Assembly (NCBI GenBank): GCA_031284025.1
Contig: JAITAR010000102.1
Coordinates: 1-5,469, forward strand
Direction: 5' to 3'
DNA: 5,469 nt
From: Rickettsiales bacterium
GTDB lineage: Bacteria; Pseudomonadota; Alphaproteobacteria; Rickettsiales; UBA1997
Part shown: positions 1 through 5,469 of the stretch, in pieces
Layout of the letters: each line of letters starts with the position of its first letter
Numbering within the stretch: the stretch's first letter is position 1
The notes under the pieces: model-generated
What the model was told of the DNA's origin: nothing
Databases searched by the model: none
Seen by the model: only the letters and a program-made list of their open reading frames with translations
Program-made: the position numbers and the translations under genes

Positions 1-90
1 CCTATATATGAGTCGAGGTGGATCCCGAAAAAAGTAGGCGATAATTCAAATTTTGATGCTACATTTATTTATTTCATTTTCCGTTCACCA
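1..90. other. Left flank, possible tail of an upstream gene
   Basis: No gene can be assigned here. On the plus strand one frame enters from the left edge and reads a basic tail, LYMSRGGSRKK, before a TAG at 35-37. Another frame stays open from base 1 to a TAA at 115-117, but its last third is a hydrophobic run encoded by T-rich DNA and overlaps the promoter, so it is unlikely to be coding. The first frame could be the C-terminus of an upstream gene. Its stop is TAG, as in the other genes here, but eleven codons are too few to prove it. From about 38 to 90 the sequence is AT-rich and looks like intergenic DNA. Confidence 0.3.
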
Positions 91-118
91 TTGATTATTT
101 ACTTTTTTACGTTATAAT
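91..118 (+). promoter_or_regulatory. Sigma-70-type promoter for the lipoprotein operon
   Basis: A perfect -10 hexamer TATAAT (113-118) lies 16 bp downstream of TTGATT (91-96), which matches four of six bases of the -35 consensus. Transcription would begin near 125, giving a leader of about 35 nt before the ATG at 160. The spacing and distance suit the two-gene lipoprotein unit, and no comparable element is seen in the 36-bp gap between the two genes. The AT-rich background makes chance TATAAT matches likely, but the combination of spacing, position and a reasonable -35 is persuasive. Confidence 0.6.
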
Positions 119-159
119 CATTGTTATATTACAATTATTATAACTAATTTGAGTTTACT

Positions 160-771
160 ATGAACAAAAAATTAATAGCATATTTTCTGGTTTTGACGGC
201 GATGGTTGGCTGTGGTCCCATGAAGACCGAGCGAGTTTCGATTAATAAGTCTGATAAGTTGTTGTCTGGCATTACCGATGAATGGGTTACAAAAGATACA
301 GAACTGTCGGTAGCCGATATACTTTCGCAGATACAAAAGCACAGAGGATTTCAGAAGTATCGTGCCAATCTTGGCAGGCAGCCAAAATTATTCGTGGCGG
401 ATGTGCAGAATGAGACTTCGGAACCATATTTTCCCATTGCTGATTTTAACGACGAACTTCTGAATGAGTTTTCTGCATCCGGCGAATACAGATTGATCGA
501 TGCGACGGCGCGGGGTAAAATTCTAAGTGAAATGAAATTTCAGAAGGGTGGCACCGTTGATCCAAAACAGATAAAGGAAATTGGCCATTCGAGCGGCGCA
601 GATTTACTGATTTTTGGTGATATTAGAATGGATCCGAAAGTTCTAGGGGGTAAAACTGTCAAGGAATACTCCGTTAATATCAGGATAACCGACGTTTTCT
701 CCGGAGAAGAGGTGTGTCGCACAAGGTATAAGGTAAGTAAATACTCCAAACGTAGCGGTAGTAGACTCTAG
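160..771 (+). CDS. lpoB: LpoB-like lipoprotein (penicillin-binding protein activator)
   Basis: This 203-aa protein resembles the LpoB family, outer-membrane lipoproteins that in E. coli reach through the periplasm to stimulate the peptidoglycan synthase PBP1B. It starts with a lysine-containing signal peptide (MNKK, then a hydrophobic stretch) ending in a lipobox, MVGC, with Cys18 as the predicted lipidated residue. Gly follows the Cys rather than Asp, which is compatible with outer-membrane sorting. The globular part (about 70-190) has the family's layout: a strand KLFVADVQNETSE, a helix FNDELLNEF, then YRLIDAT, then GADLLIFGDI (146-155) and a final strand pair ending VFSGEEVC. It lacks the long Pro-rich linker of E. 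coli LpoB. The ATG at 160 is chosen because later starts would remove the signal peptide; only a weak GAG precedes it. It is probably co-transcribed with the next gene. Its arginine codons are more mixed than those of its neighbours. A related CsgG/LpoB-fold lipoprotein with another partner remains possible. Confidence 0.72.
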   Translation: MNKKLIAYFLVLTAMVGCGPMKTERVSINKSDKLLSGITDEWVTKDTELSVADILSQIQKHRGFQKYRANLGRQPKLFVADVQNETSEPYFPIADFNDELLNEFSASGEYRLIDATARGKILSEMKFQKGGTVDPKQIKEIGHSSGADLLIFGDIRMDPKVLGGKTVKEYSVNIRITDVFSGEEVCRTRYKVSKYSKRSGSRL

Positions 772-807
772 CGGAAGTTTTGGAAAAATTTTAAAAAGAG
801 TTTCCCC

Positions 808-2340
808 ATGAAGGCGATAAGAGCGGCTATAGCGGCCACTTTAATAACGATGTTTGTTGGTTGTTCTACCGTGGACGAAATAGATAGACATCGACAGCTG
901 ATCCAGGCCGTGGGTAGTGGTAAATACAATAGAGCATTGGAGCTGGTTAATGCCGGAGATTTTTTTCCTGAAGAGCGTTCAGCTCTGCTGAGACTTCTAG
1001 AGAGAGGAACTGTTAATTATCGCGCCGGAAATTATTATCAGTCACTAAAAATATTTGAAGAGGCTAGAAAATTAAGTAATGATCTCTATAGCAGGAGTAT
1101 AACGTCGGCCGCCGCTGGCCTAGTAGACTCTAGTCTGAATGAGTTCTACGGTAGAAGATACGAACATTCGCTGATAAGATTCTATGAGTCTCTCAATCAC
1201 TATAACCTATACTATTCTGGAAGATATGAATCTCATGGAGAGAATCGTGGAAATAAAACTATCCAGCTACAGGAAAAAATTCTGTCCGATGGAGAGAGAA
1301 GATTTCATTTCACTGCGGCAAAAAACATCCTCAGGGAGTGGAATTCTCTGCTAAATTCCTATGAAAACGAAGATTATCGCAAAGCAGTCTACAAATCCGA
1401 TTTAATGGAAAAGCTGTGGGGAGCATTTATCCACGAGGAATCTGGCAGTTCTAGTGATAGACAAACTGCAATGGCTCTCTGTAGACAGGCAAAGACTGTG
1501 CTTGCCAGAGACTATGGCATCTATCCAGTCTTCAATGTAAATCACAGAGAGTTTAAAAAAAATTTCCATAGATTCATTGACAGCACAAATGGTGGTAAAA
1601 TTAGAAAAAAATATACCGGAGATACCGCCTATGCCAGGGAACTTTCCGAGTTTGTTGACAGCAAAATTGAGAAACTACGGAACCATAGAAATAACAATTT
1701 GGTGATTCTTATAAAAGATGGACTAGTAGTTAGAAAAAAATCAAAGACCTACCGATTTTCACTAACTGCCTCTCTGTTTGAATCTGATGAAAGAGAAGAA
1801 ATCTGGAAATTTTGCACGGATATTCTTAAGGCGGAGACTTCTATAACTTTGAGTATTCCTAGCATTGAGTACAAAAATATTGGAAACAAATTTGAAGCAA
1901 GGCTGTTCGATTCAAATGAAAATATTGTCGCTAAAATTCCCATTGTTCTCGTACTACCAATTTCTGACATAGCTTTTGGTGAAATAGACAGAGAAATAGC
2001 CGCGGAAACTGGCAAAATACTAGCAACAATCGCTGCCAAATATGCGGCCGCCATCTATACCTCCTATAAACTATACAAACAGGTAAATAACGATAAACTG
2101 GGATTTATACTTGCCTATAATTTATTTAGGGCAGAAAAACTACTTATAGATAAATCATCGAGGCCGGATCTGAGGCAATGGCTTACACTGCCCGATAATC
2201 TAAGAATTGGCGAGGACCACGTAGATGGAGGAAATTATCTGCTAAAAATCTACTCTCTGAGTGAAAATAGTCAGATTGAAGTCTATAGAAAGGAGATCAC
2301 CATTGGACAGGACACAACATTTGTAGACATTAATCTGTAG
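808..2340 (+). CDS. COG3014 family lipoprotein, function unknown
   Basis: This 510-aa protein begins with a signal peptide ending in the lipobox FVGC (Cys19, followed by Ser), so it is predicted to be a lipoprotein facing the periplasm. Features that I associate with the uncharacterised COG3014 family appear in order: a helical, TPR-like segment (about 50-90) with YRAGNYYQSLKIFEEA; the signature FYGRRYEHSLIRFYESLN (113-130), equivalent to Y-x-G-x-x-YE-x(3)-h-x-Y-x-ALN; a helix-rich middle; VILIKDGLVVRKK (299-311); an Ala-rich helix (398-418); and near the C-terminus PDLRQWLTLPDNL (453-465) followed by DGGNYLL (473-479), matching the usual aDlRsW-x-tLP and pG-Y elements. AAAGAG seven bases before the ATG can serve as ribosome binding site. 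It lies 36 bp after the LpoB-like gene, a pairing I recall from other genomes. By inference it works with LpoB at the cell envelope; the biochemical role is unknown. The frame is intact. Confidence 0.75.
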   Translation: MKAIRAAIAATLITMFVGCSTVDEIDRHRQLIQAVGSGKYNRALELVNAGDFFPEERSALLRLLERGTVNYRAGNYYQSLKIFEEARKLSNDLYSRSITSAAAGLVDSSLNEFYGRRYEHSLIRFYESLNHYNLYYSGRYESHGENRGNKTIQLQEKILSDGERRFHFTAAKNILREWNSLLNSYENEDYRKAVYKSDLMEKLWGAFIHEESGSSSDRQTAMALCRQAKTVLARDYGIYPVFNVNHREFKKNFHRFIDSTNGGKIRKKYTGDTAYARELSEFVDSKIEKLRNHRNNNLVILIKDGLVVRKKSKTYRFSLTASLFESDEREEIWKFCTDILKAETSITLSIPSIEYKNIGNKFEARLFDSNENIVAKIPIVLVLPISDIAFGEIDREIAAETGKILATIAAKYAAAIYTSYKLYKQVNNDKLGFILAYNLFRAEKLLIDKSSRPDLRQWLTLPDNLRIGEDHVDGGNYLLKIYSLSENSQIEVYRKEITIGQDTTFVDINL

Positions 2341-2480
2341 TTCTAGAAATTTGTGACTTTGCTCATCAATTGCAGCGTTTCAATTTATTCGTGTAACAGT
2401 AATTGTGGCAATATAAAATACTCTCAAATTTCTACTAATTCTCTACCACTCCATTGAATTTGGCCAGATGATGTATATTG

Positions 2481-2508
2481 AAATGGTAGCAGTCAAAAAC
2501 CATTTTTT
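2481..2508 (+). terminator. Weak candidate terminator hairpin downstream of the COG3014 gene
   Basis: A 7-bp stem, AAATGGT (2481-2487) with ACCATTT (2499-2505), encloses an 11-base loop, and the T-run continues to 2508. The stem has only two G-C pairs and the loop is large, so it would be unstable. It lies about 140 bases past the stop codon of the COG3014 gene. It is offered only as the best terminator-like structure in the gap. Confidence 0.2.
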
Positions 2509-2544
2509 CCCAAAAAACAACCATATTTTAAAGAATGCCAAAAT

Positions 2545-2599
2545 TTGACAAACCATATCAATAGTCATACCGTCCTATCTATTAAACTTTATTTATAAC
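2545..2599 (+). promoter_or_regulatory. Candidate polA promoter region
   Basis: TTGACA at 2545-2550 is a perfect -35 hexamer, but the bases 16-18 positions downstream (around TACCGT) make a poor -10. TATAAC at 2594-2599 matches five of six bases of the -10 consensus, but lacks a -35 at the right distance, and it would put the transcript start near 2606, only about nine bases before the ATG. The two hexamers are too far apart to form one promoter. Either could act alone with help from a regulator. No ribosome binding site is seen before the ATG at 2615, which would fit a short-leader or leaderless mRNA. Confidence 0.25.
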
Positions 2600-2614
2600 C
2601 TTCTCGAAATTTAG

Positions 2615-4171
2615 ATGCAGAGTAAAAGTTTAATTTTAGTAGATGGCTACAGTTTTTTCTTCAGGGCGTATTTTGCACTCAAGAATATTAAAAAAAGAAG
2701 TGATGGTTTGGCTGTAAATGGTATCTATGGCTTCACCAGAATGCTTATAAAATTGGTAATAGATCTGAAGTCAACACATATCGCAGTCGTATTTGACACT
2801 GGAGGAAAAAATTTTAGGCACAGTATTTTCCCAGACTACAAATCTAACCGTCCACCAGTTCCTGAGGATATGATACCCCAGTTTCCTCTACTGAGAGAGG
2901 TGACCAGTGCTATGGGCATAAGAACTATTGAGAAAGAGGGTTATGAAGCCGATGATGTGATAGCAACACTGGCAAAAAAAGCAAAACTGGAAGGTTACGA
3001 AGTTCTGATCATATCCAATGATAAGGATCTATTCCAGCTGGCGGATTATGACATATCTCTCTATGACGTCAAGGAGAATAAAAAAATTGGTCCAAATGAG
3101 GTTACGGAGAAATGGAAGGTCAAACCAGAGCAACTACTGGGAGTTCTCAGTCTTATGGGAGACAAATCCGATAATGTCCCTGGGGTTCCATCTATCGGAC
3201 AAAAAACGGCTACCAATCTAATGAGAGAATATGGCAGTTTGGAGAATCTAGTCAATAACATTGAAAGTGTGAAACCGGAAAAAACAAAAATAACTCTAAA
3301 GAATAATCTAGATAAACTATCACTTTCTAAACAGCTAATAACTCTAAATGACCATCTTGTTTTGAATATAACCATCGAAGATTTGCTTTTAAAGAATTTT
3401 GATCCTCTGAAGCTCAGAAACTTTCTATACAAAATGGAATTCAATAGTATCGCCCGCGAAATAGAAAAAAATTTTATAGATTGTGGAGATGATATGGCGC
3501 CTGCCAGTGGAAACTACAGCTATAAAAAAATATCTGATCTAGCCGTACTTAGCAGTGTCTGTGAAAATTTAGTCAGGTCAAATAGTCGAATGTTTTTTAG
3601 TTTTAAAACTGAAAACAATGACAGCTATGAAGAAGTTAAAACACTCTGCTTCAGCGACGAAAGTAGAGCACATATATATTTTGTCTGTCTAGCCACCGAC
3701 AGCACTATGGAAAATTTGTTCGATATAGCTAGTGCTAGTGACAACCACATAAGTTTTGAAAGAGCTATCGGTCTTCTTAGATTAATATTTGAAAATGAAA
3801 GTATTCTAAAGGTATCCTATAACATCAAAAAATGTATGAGAATTCTGAAAAAAATTAACGTCAGCATTGTGAACTTTGACGATCTGGGACTTATGTCCTA
3901 CATAGTCGATAATGGAAAATTCAACCACAATATAGCCACCATCATAGGGCGATACCTTTTTAATAGTGCAACTATAAAAATTTCTGGAGTGGAGAAAGAT
4001 AGCTATCTGCTGGAGCAATATGAAAAGGGTAAGAGTATGGAATTCTTGGAAATTCCAGATATGTTTACTTTTTCTTGCAGAGAAATTGAGATTTTCAAAA
4101 TTTTATTCAAACTAATTAATGAAAGACTTAGCGAAGATAATGACCTCAGAGAGCTCTATGAAACTATATAA
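2615..4171 (+). CDS. polA: DNA polymerase I N-terminal part: 5' nuclease and degraded proofreading domain
   Basis: The 518-aa product contains a complete 5' nuclease. Acidic metal-binding residues are present in ILVDGYSFFFRA (Asp10), VVFD (Asp61), GYEADDVIA (Glu111, Asp113, Asp114), SNDKDL (Asp136, Asp138) and LMGDKSDNVPG (Asp183, Asp186), followed by the helix-hairpin-helix GVPSIGQKTA (190-199). YKSNR at 75-79 supplies the DNA-binding basic residues. From about 300 the 3'-5' exonuclease fold is recognisable, but its active site is lost. The Exo I DTE motif reads KTE (331-333). In Exo II the Asp after N-x-x-x is Cys407 (NIKKC). Exo III has Glu490 in place of Asp. Proofreading is therefore probably absent, while flap removal should be intact. 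The start fits the family's N-terminus. The frame stops at TAA within the conserved I/V-E-x-P-L segment, slightly inside the polymerase domain, so this product would carry a short useless piece of it. Confidence 0.85.
   Translation: MQSKSLILVDGYSFFFRAYFALKNIKKRSDGLAVNGIYGFTRMLIKLVIDLKSTHIAVVFDTGGKNFRHSIFPDYKSNRPPVPEDMIPQFPLLREVTSAMGIRTIEKEGYEADDVIATLAKKAKLEGYEVLIISNDKDLFQLADYDISLYDVKENKKIGPNEVTEKWKVKPEQLLGVLSLMGDKSDNVPGVPSIGQKTATNLMREYGSLENLVNNIESVKPEKTKITLKNNLDKLSLSKQLITLNDHLVLNITIEDLLLKNFDPLKLRNFLYKMEFNSIAREIEKNFIDCGDDMAPASGNYSYKKISDLAVLSSVCENLVRSNSRMFFSFKTENNDSYEEVKTLCFSDESRAHIYFVCLATDSTMENLFDIASASDNHISFERAIGLLRLIFENESILKVSYNIKKCMRILKKINVSIVNFDDLGLMSYIVDNGKFNHNIATIIGRYLFNSATIKISGVEKDSYLLEQYEKGKSMEFLEIPDMFTFSCREIEIFKILFKLINERLSEDNDLRELYETI
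4169..4171 (+). other. polA: In-frame TAA interrupting polA
   Basis: Reading in frame across the site gives LYETI, stop, KPLVTVLANMEYEGVRID. Other Pol I proteins show a conserved motif here with Glu at the stop position (for example NIEMPL in E. coli and EVERPL in Taq, recalled from memory). GAA to TAA is a single substitution. The codon after the stop is AAA, and the next possible starts are GTG at 4181 and ATG at 4199. An indel would put the two halves in different frames, and they are not. Confidence 0.9.
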
Positions 4172-4180
4172 AAACCACTA

Positions 4181-5356
4181 GTGACCGTATTGGCCAACAT
4201 GGAGTATGAAGGAGTTCGCATAGATATAAGTGAATTGAAAAATCTTTCTGACTACTTCTCTAAAAAAATCTGCGAAATAGAAAATAAAATTTACGGAGAG
4301 GTCGGACAGGAATTTAATATAAATTCACCAAAACAGGTGGGGGAGATTCTATTTGAAAAAATGAATCTACCCAGTGGGAAAAAATCCAGGAATTCTGGCT
4401 ACTATTCCACTGATACAGAAATTCTGGACGATCTGTATCAAAAAGGATTCTCCATAGCTGGCGATATTTTGGAGTATAGACACTATATGAAGCTGAAGAG
4501 TACTTACACCGATGTTTTACCAAAATTAATTGACAGAAATGGTAGAGTGCATACAAATTACTCCAACACCTACGTCATAACCGGAAGACTGAGTTCCAGT
4601 GGCCCTAACCTGCAAAATATACCCATAAGAACTGAAGATGGAGAAAAGATAAGAAAAACTTTCATAGCTAGGGATGGCTTTAGTTTTATAGGTGCTGACT
4701 ATTCGCAGATAGAGCTGAGAATATTAGCCCAATACGCCAATGTGGCAAAACTCTTGGAAGATTTTAGAAAAAATTGCGACATACATAGTGAGACAGCAAA
4801 AAAAATATTCGGAACGGACGAAGTTACGCCACAGATGCGAAGATTAGCCAAAACTATAAACTTTAGCATAATCTACGGCACAACACCCTATGGTCTGGCA
4901 AAAAGATTGACTATGAGCAATGAGGAGGCGAAGAATTACATAGATGATTATTTTCGAATCTATCCGGAGGTGAAAGAATATATGAGCCATATAAAAGAAT
5001 CGGCTAAGGAAAAAGGATTTGTCAGAACCATCTTCAATAGAATCTGTTACATTGATCTGAACGCCGTCAGAGAACCACAGAAATCATTTCTTGAGCGTCT
5101 GACCATAAATGCTCCTATTCAAGGAACGGGCGCCGATATAATTAAGAAGGCTATGATAAAAGTTTCGGAAAATATTAAAAATTTCGATGCCAAGATTATA
5201 CTGCAGGTTCATGACGAATTACTAATAGAGGTGAATGACAGCTGTGTTAGCGAGGTTAGAGAAATAGTTAGAGAAACTATGGAAAATGTAGTAAAATTTA
5301 AAGTACCTTTTCCCGTTGATATAAAGGTTGGAAAAAACTGGAATGAGGCACACTAG
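4181..5356 (+). CDS. polA: DNA polymerase I C-terminal part: A-family polymerase domain
   Basis: This 391-aa stretch is the palm, fingers and most of the thumb of an A-family polymerase. It shows TGRLSSSGPNLQNIP (134-148); motif A DYSQIELRILA with catalytic Asp173; motif B RRLAKTINFSIIYG with Lys224, Phe228 and Tyr232; ERLTINAPIQGT (305-316); and motif C LQVHDELLIEV with His344, Asp345 and Glu346. All polymerase catalytic residues are present. The usual G-R-R/K segment before the palm reads FNRICY here, a mild departure. The GTG at 4181 is only the first possible start after the stop. No ribosome binding site precedes it or the ATG at 4199, and a protein starting there would lack the first helix of the polymerase domain. 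In an intact gene this would be residues 522 onward of one protein. Production as a separate subunit, by reinitiation ten bases past the stop, is possible but unproven. Confidence 0.8.
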   Translation: MTVLANMEYEGVRIDISELKNLSDYFSKKICEIENKIYGEVGQEFNINSPKQVGEILFEKMNLPSGKKSRNSGYYSTDTEILDDLYQKGFSIAGDILEYRHYMKLKSTYTDVLPKLIDRNGRVHTNYSNTYVITGRLSSSGPNLQNIPIRTEDGEKIRKTFIARDGFSFIGADYSQIELRILAQYANVAKLLEDFRKNCDIHSETAKKIFGTDEVTPQMRRLAKTINFSIIYGTTPYGLAKRLTMSNEEAKNYIDDYFRIYPEVKEYMSHIKESAKEKGFVRTIFNRICYIDLNAVREPQKSFLERLTINAPIQGTGADIIKKAMIKVSENIKNFDAKIILQVHDELLIEVNDSCVSEVREIVRETMENVVKFKVPFPVDIKVGKNWNEAH

Positions 5357-5369
5357 GAGAAATAGGTAA

Positions 5370-5386
5370 TTTTTTCTGAGAAAAAA
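5370..5386. terminator. Short AT-rich hairpin between convergent genes, possible two-way terminator
   Basis: TTTTTTC (5370-5376) and GAAAAAA (5380-5386) form a 7-bp inverted repeat around a TGA loop. It lies in the 30-bp gap between the polA stop and the stop of the opposing gene, where a shared terminator is expected. Each strand has a run of six T. Only one G-C pair closes the loop, so the stem is weak and the assignment rests mainly on position. Confidence 0.3.
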
Positions 5387-5469
5387 CTAATCAGGGCGAT
5401 AGATCGTTCTGAACAGACTATTGATTAATCTCTCTAGTTCTTCTCTTTGCCCCACCAGGGCTAGCGTTT
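5387..5469 (-). CDS. C-terminal end of an unidentified convergent gene (partial)
   Basis: On the minus strand a frame enters from the right edge and reads 26 codons, TLALVGQREELERLINSL then FRTIYRPD, before TAG (plus-strand CTA at 5387-5389). The peptide looks like a charged amphipathic helix rather than translated spacer. Three of its four arginines are AGA and its leucines are CTA, CTG and TTA, matching the coding style of polA. The stop lies only 30 bases from the polA stop, a normal convergent arrangement. The family cannot be recognised from so little. The gene continues beyond the window. Confidence 0.5.
   Translation of the reverse strand, partial: TLALVGQREELERLINSLFRTIYRPD

Larger units (their letters stand above)
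2341..2614. other. Intergenic region between the lipoprotein operon and polA
   Basis: This AT-rich gap contains no reading frame that looks coding and no recognisable RNA gene. It should hold the end of the lipoprotein transcript and the start of the polA transcript. A 10-bp perfect inverted repeat, TAGAAATTTG (2344-2353) and CAAATTTCTA (2425-2434), has a 71-base spacer and may be chance. There is no GC-rich hairpin followed by a T-run, so termination of the upstream operon, if intrinsic, depends on weak structures. Confidence 0.6.
2615..5356 (+). pseudogene. polA: polA, DNA polymerase I, interrupted by one in-frame TAA
   Basis: Read through a single TAA at 4169-4171, this is a 913-codon frame, a normal length for bacterial DNA polymerase I (928 in E. 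coli). The domain order is canonical: 5' nuclease (about 1-290), 3'-5' exonuclease fold (about 300-505) and the A-family polymerase domain. Pol I removes RNA primers, joins Okazaki fragments with ligase, and fills gaps in repair. Both sides of the stop are in the same frame and well conserved, with no second lesion, so the gene is not decayed in the usual sense. It may be a fresh nonsense allele, an assembly or sequencing substitution, a functional split gene, or a gene relying on stop readthrough. I label it pseudogene only because standard translation cannot make the full protein; the two halves are described separately. Confidence 0.6.

Noticed and set aside
759..1133. Exact 13-bp direct repeat TAGTAGACTCTAG at 759-771 and 1121-1133.
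   Set aside because: One such match is plausible by chance in a window of this size. Both copies lie in coding sequence and nothing else repeats around them.
1749..2054. Minus-strand open frame of 101 codons inside the COG3014 gene.
   Set aside because: The plus-strand frame here carries family features. The antisense frame has no recognisable motif or ribosome binding site.
2344..2434. 10-bp inverted repeat TAGAAATTTG / CAAATTTCTA as a possible element end or operator.
   Set aside because: AT-rich arms, a 71-base spacer, no flanking duplication and no gene between the arms. Chance is the simpler explanation.
3061..3444. Minus-strand open frame of 127 codons inside polA.
   Set aside because: It lies opposite conserved 5'-nuclease codons and has a composition typical of an antisense shadow, with no family resemblance or start signal.
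4165..4176. Homopolymer miscall (TATAAAAACC) as the cause of the polA break.
   Set aside because: A one- or two-base indel would put the downstream half in another frame. Both halves are in the same frame, so only a substitution or a multiple-of-three change fits.
4176..4197. Two 8-bp palindromes, CACTAGTG and TTGGCCAA, just after the polA stop as a possible recoding structure.
   Set aside because: Each is self-complementary without a loop, and together they do not form a stable hairpin. Both fall in codons that match the Pol I family.
2615..5356. General reassignment of TAA to Glu in this genome.
   Set aside because: Only one TAA occurs in about 1,630 codons, while GAA is frequent throughout. 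A fully reassigned codon would be common in such AT-rich DNA.
1..5469. The tetramer CTAG seems abundant, though it is rare in many proteobacteria.
   Set aside because: About twenty copies is close to what the base composition predicts, so this is lack of depletion rather than enrichment, and a weak taxonomic hint at most.

Overview
This 5.5-kb window is AT-rich (roughly 60-65% A+T by eye) and uses mostly AGA for arginine and ATA for isoleucine, with CTG/CTA common for leucine. It looks like the chromosome of a Gram-negative bacterium, because it encodes two secreted lipoproteins with lipobox cysteines. The composition and the style of the DNA polymerase I suggest an AT-rich, possibly host-associated proteobacterium, with alphaproteobacterial Rickettsiales/Holosporales-like lineages the best guess. 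That placement is an inference, not a demonstrated assignment.

Layout: (1) 1-159 is a short flank with a good sigma-70-type promoter (TTGATT, 16 bp, TATAAT). (2) 160-771 and 808-2340 form a two-gene, same-strand unit, 36 bp apart. It encodes an LpoB-like lipoprotein (penicillin-binding-protein activator family) and a 510-aa lipoprotein of the COG3014 family, whose function is unknown. Together they look like an outer-membrane or periplasmic module connected with peptidoglycan synthesis. (3) 2341-2614 is a 274-bp gap with no convincing gene, weak hairpins and a perfect but poorly partnered -35 hexamer. (4) 2615-5356 is polA, DNA polymerase I. (5) From 5387 to the right edge, the end of a convergent minus-strand gene can be read.

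The main point of interest is polA. One in-frame TAA (4169-4171) splits an otherwise continuous 913-codon reading frame into a 518-aa 5' part (complete 5'-nuclease plus a 3'-5' exonuclease fold) and a 391-aa 3' part (polymerase motifs A, B and C intact). The frame is the same on both sides, so an indel does not explain it. The TAA sits where Pol I proteins usually have Glu (the I/V-E-x-P-L motif), one substitution (GAA to TAA) away. Everything downstream is well conserved, so the stop is very recent, is a sequence error, or is tolerated through readthrough or reinitiation. The proofreading site is also degraded: all its catalytic carboxylate positions that I can align are substituted except one Glu.

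Every genuine stop visible in the window is TAG, and the only TAA at a gene-relevant position is the one inside polA. I saw no mobile element, CRISPR array, tRNA or rRNA.
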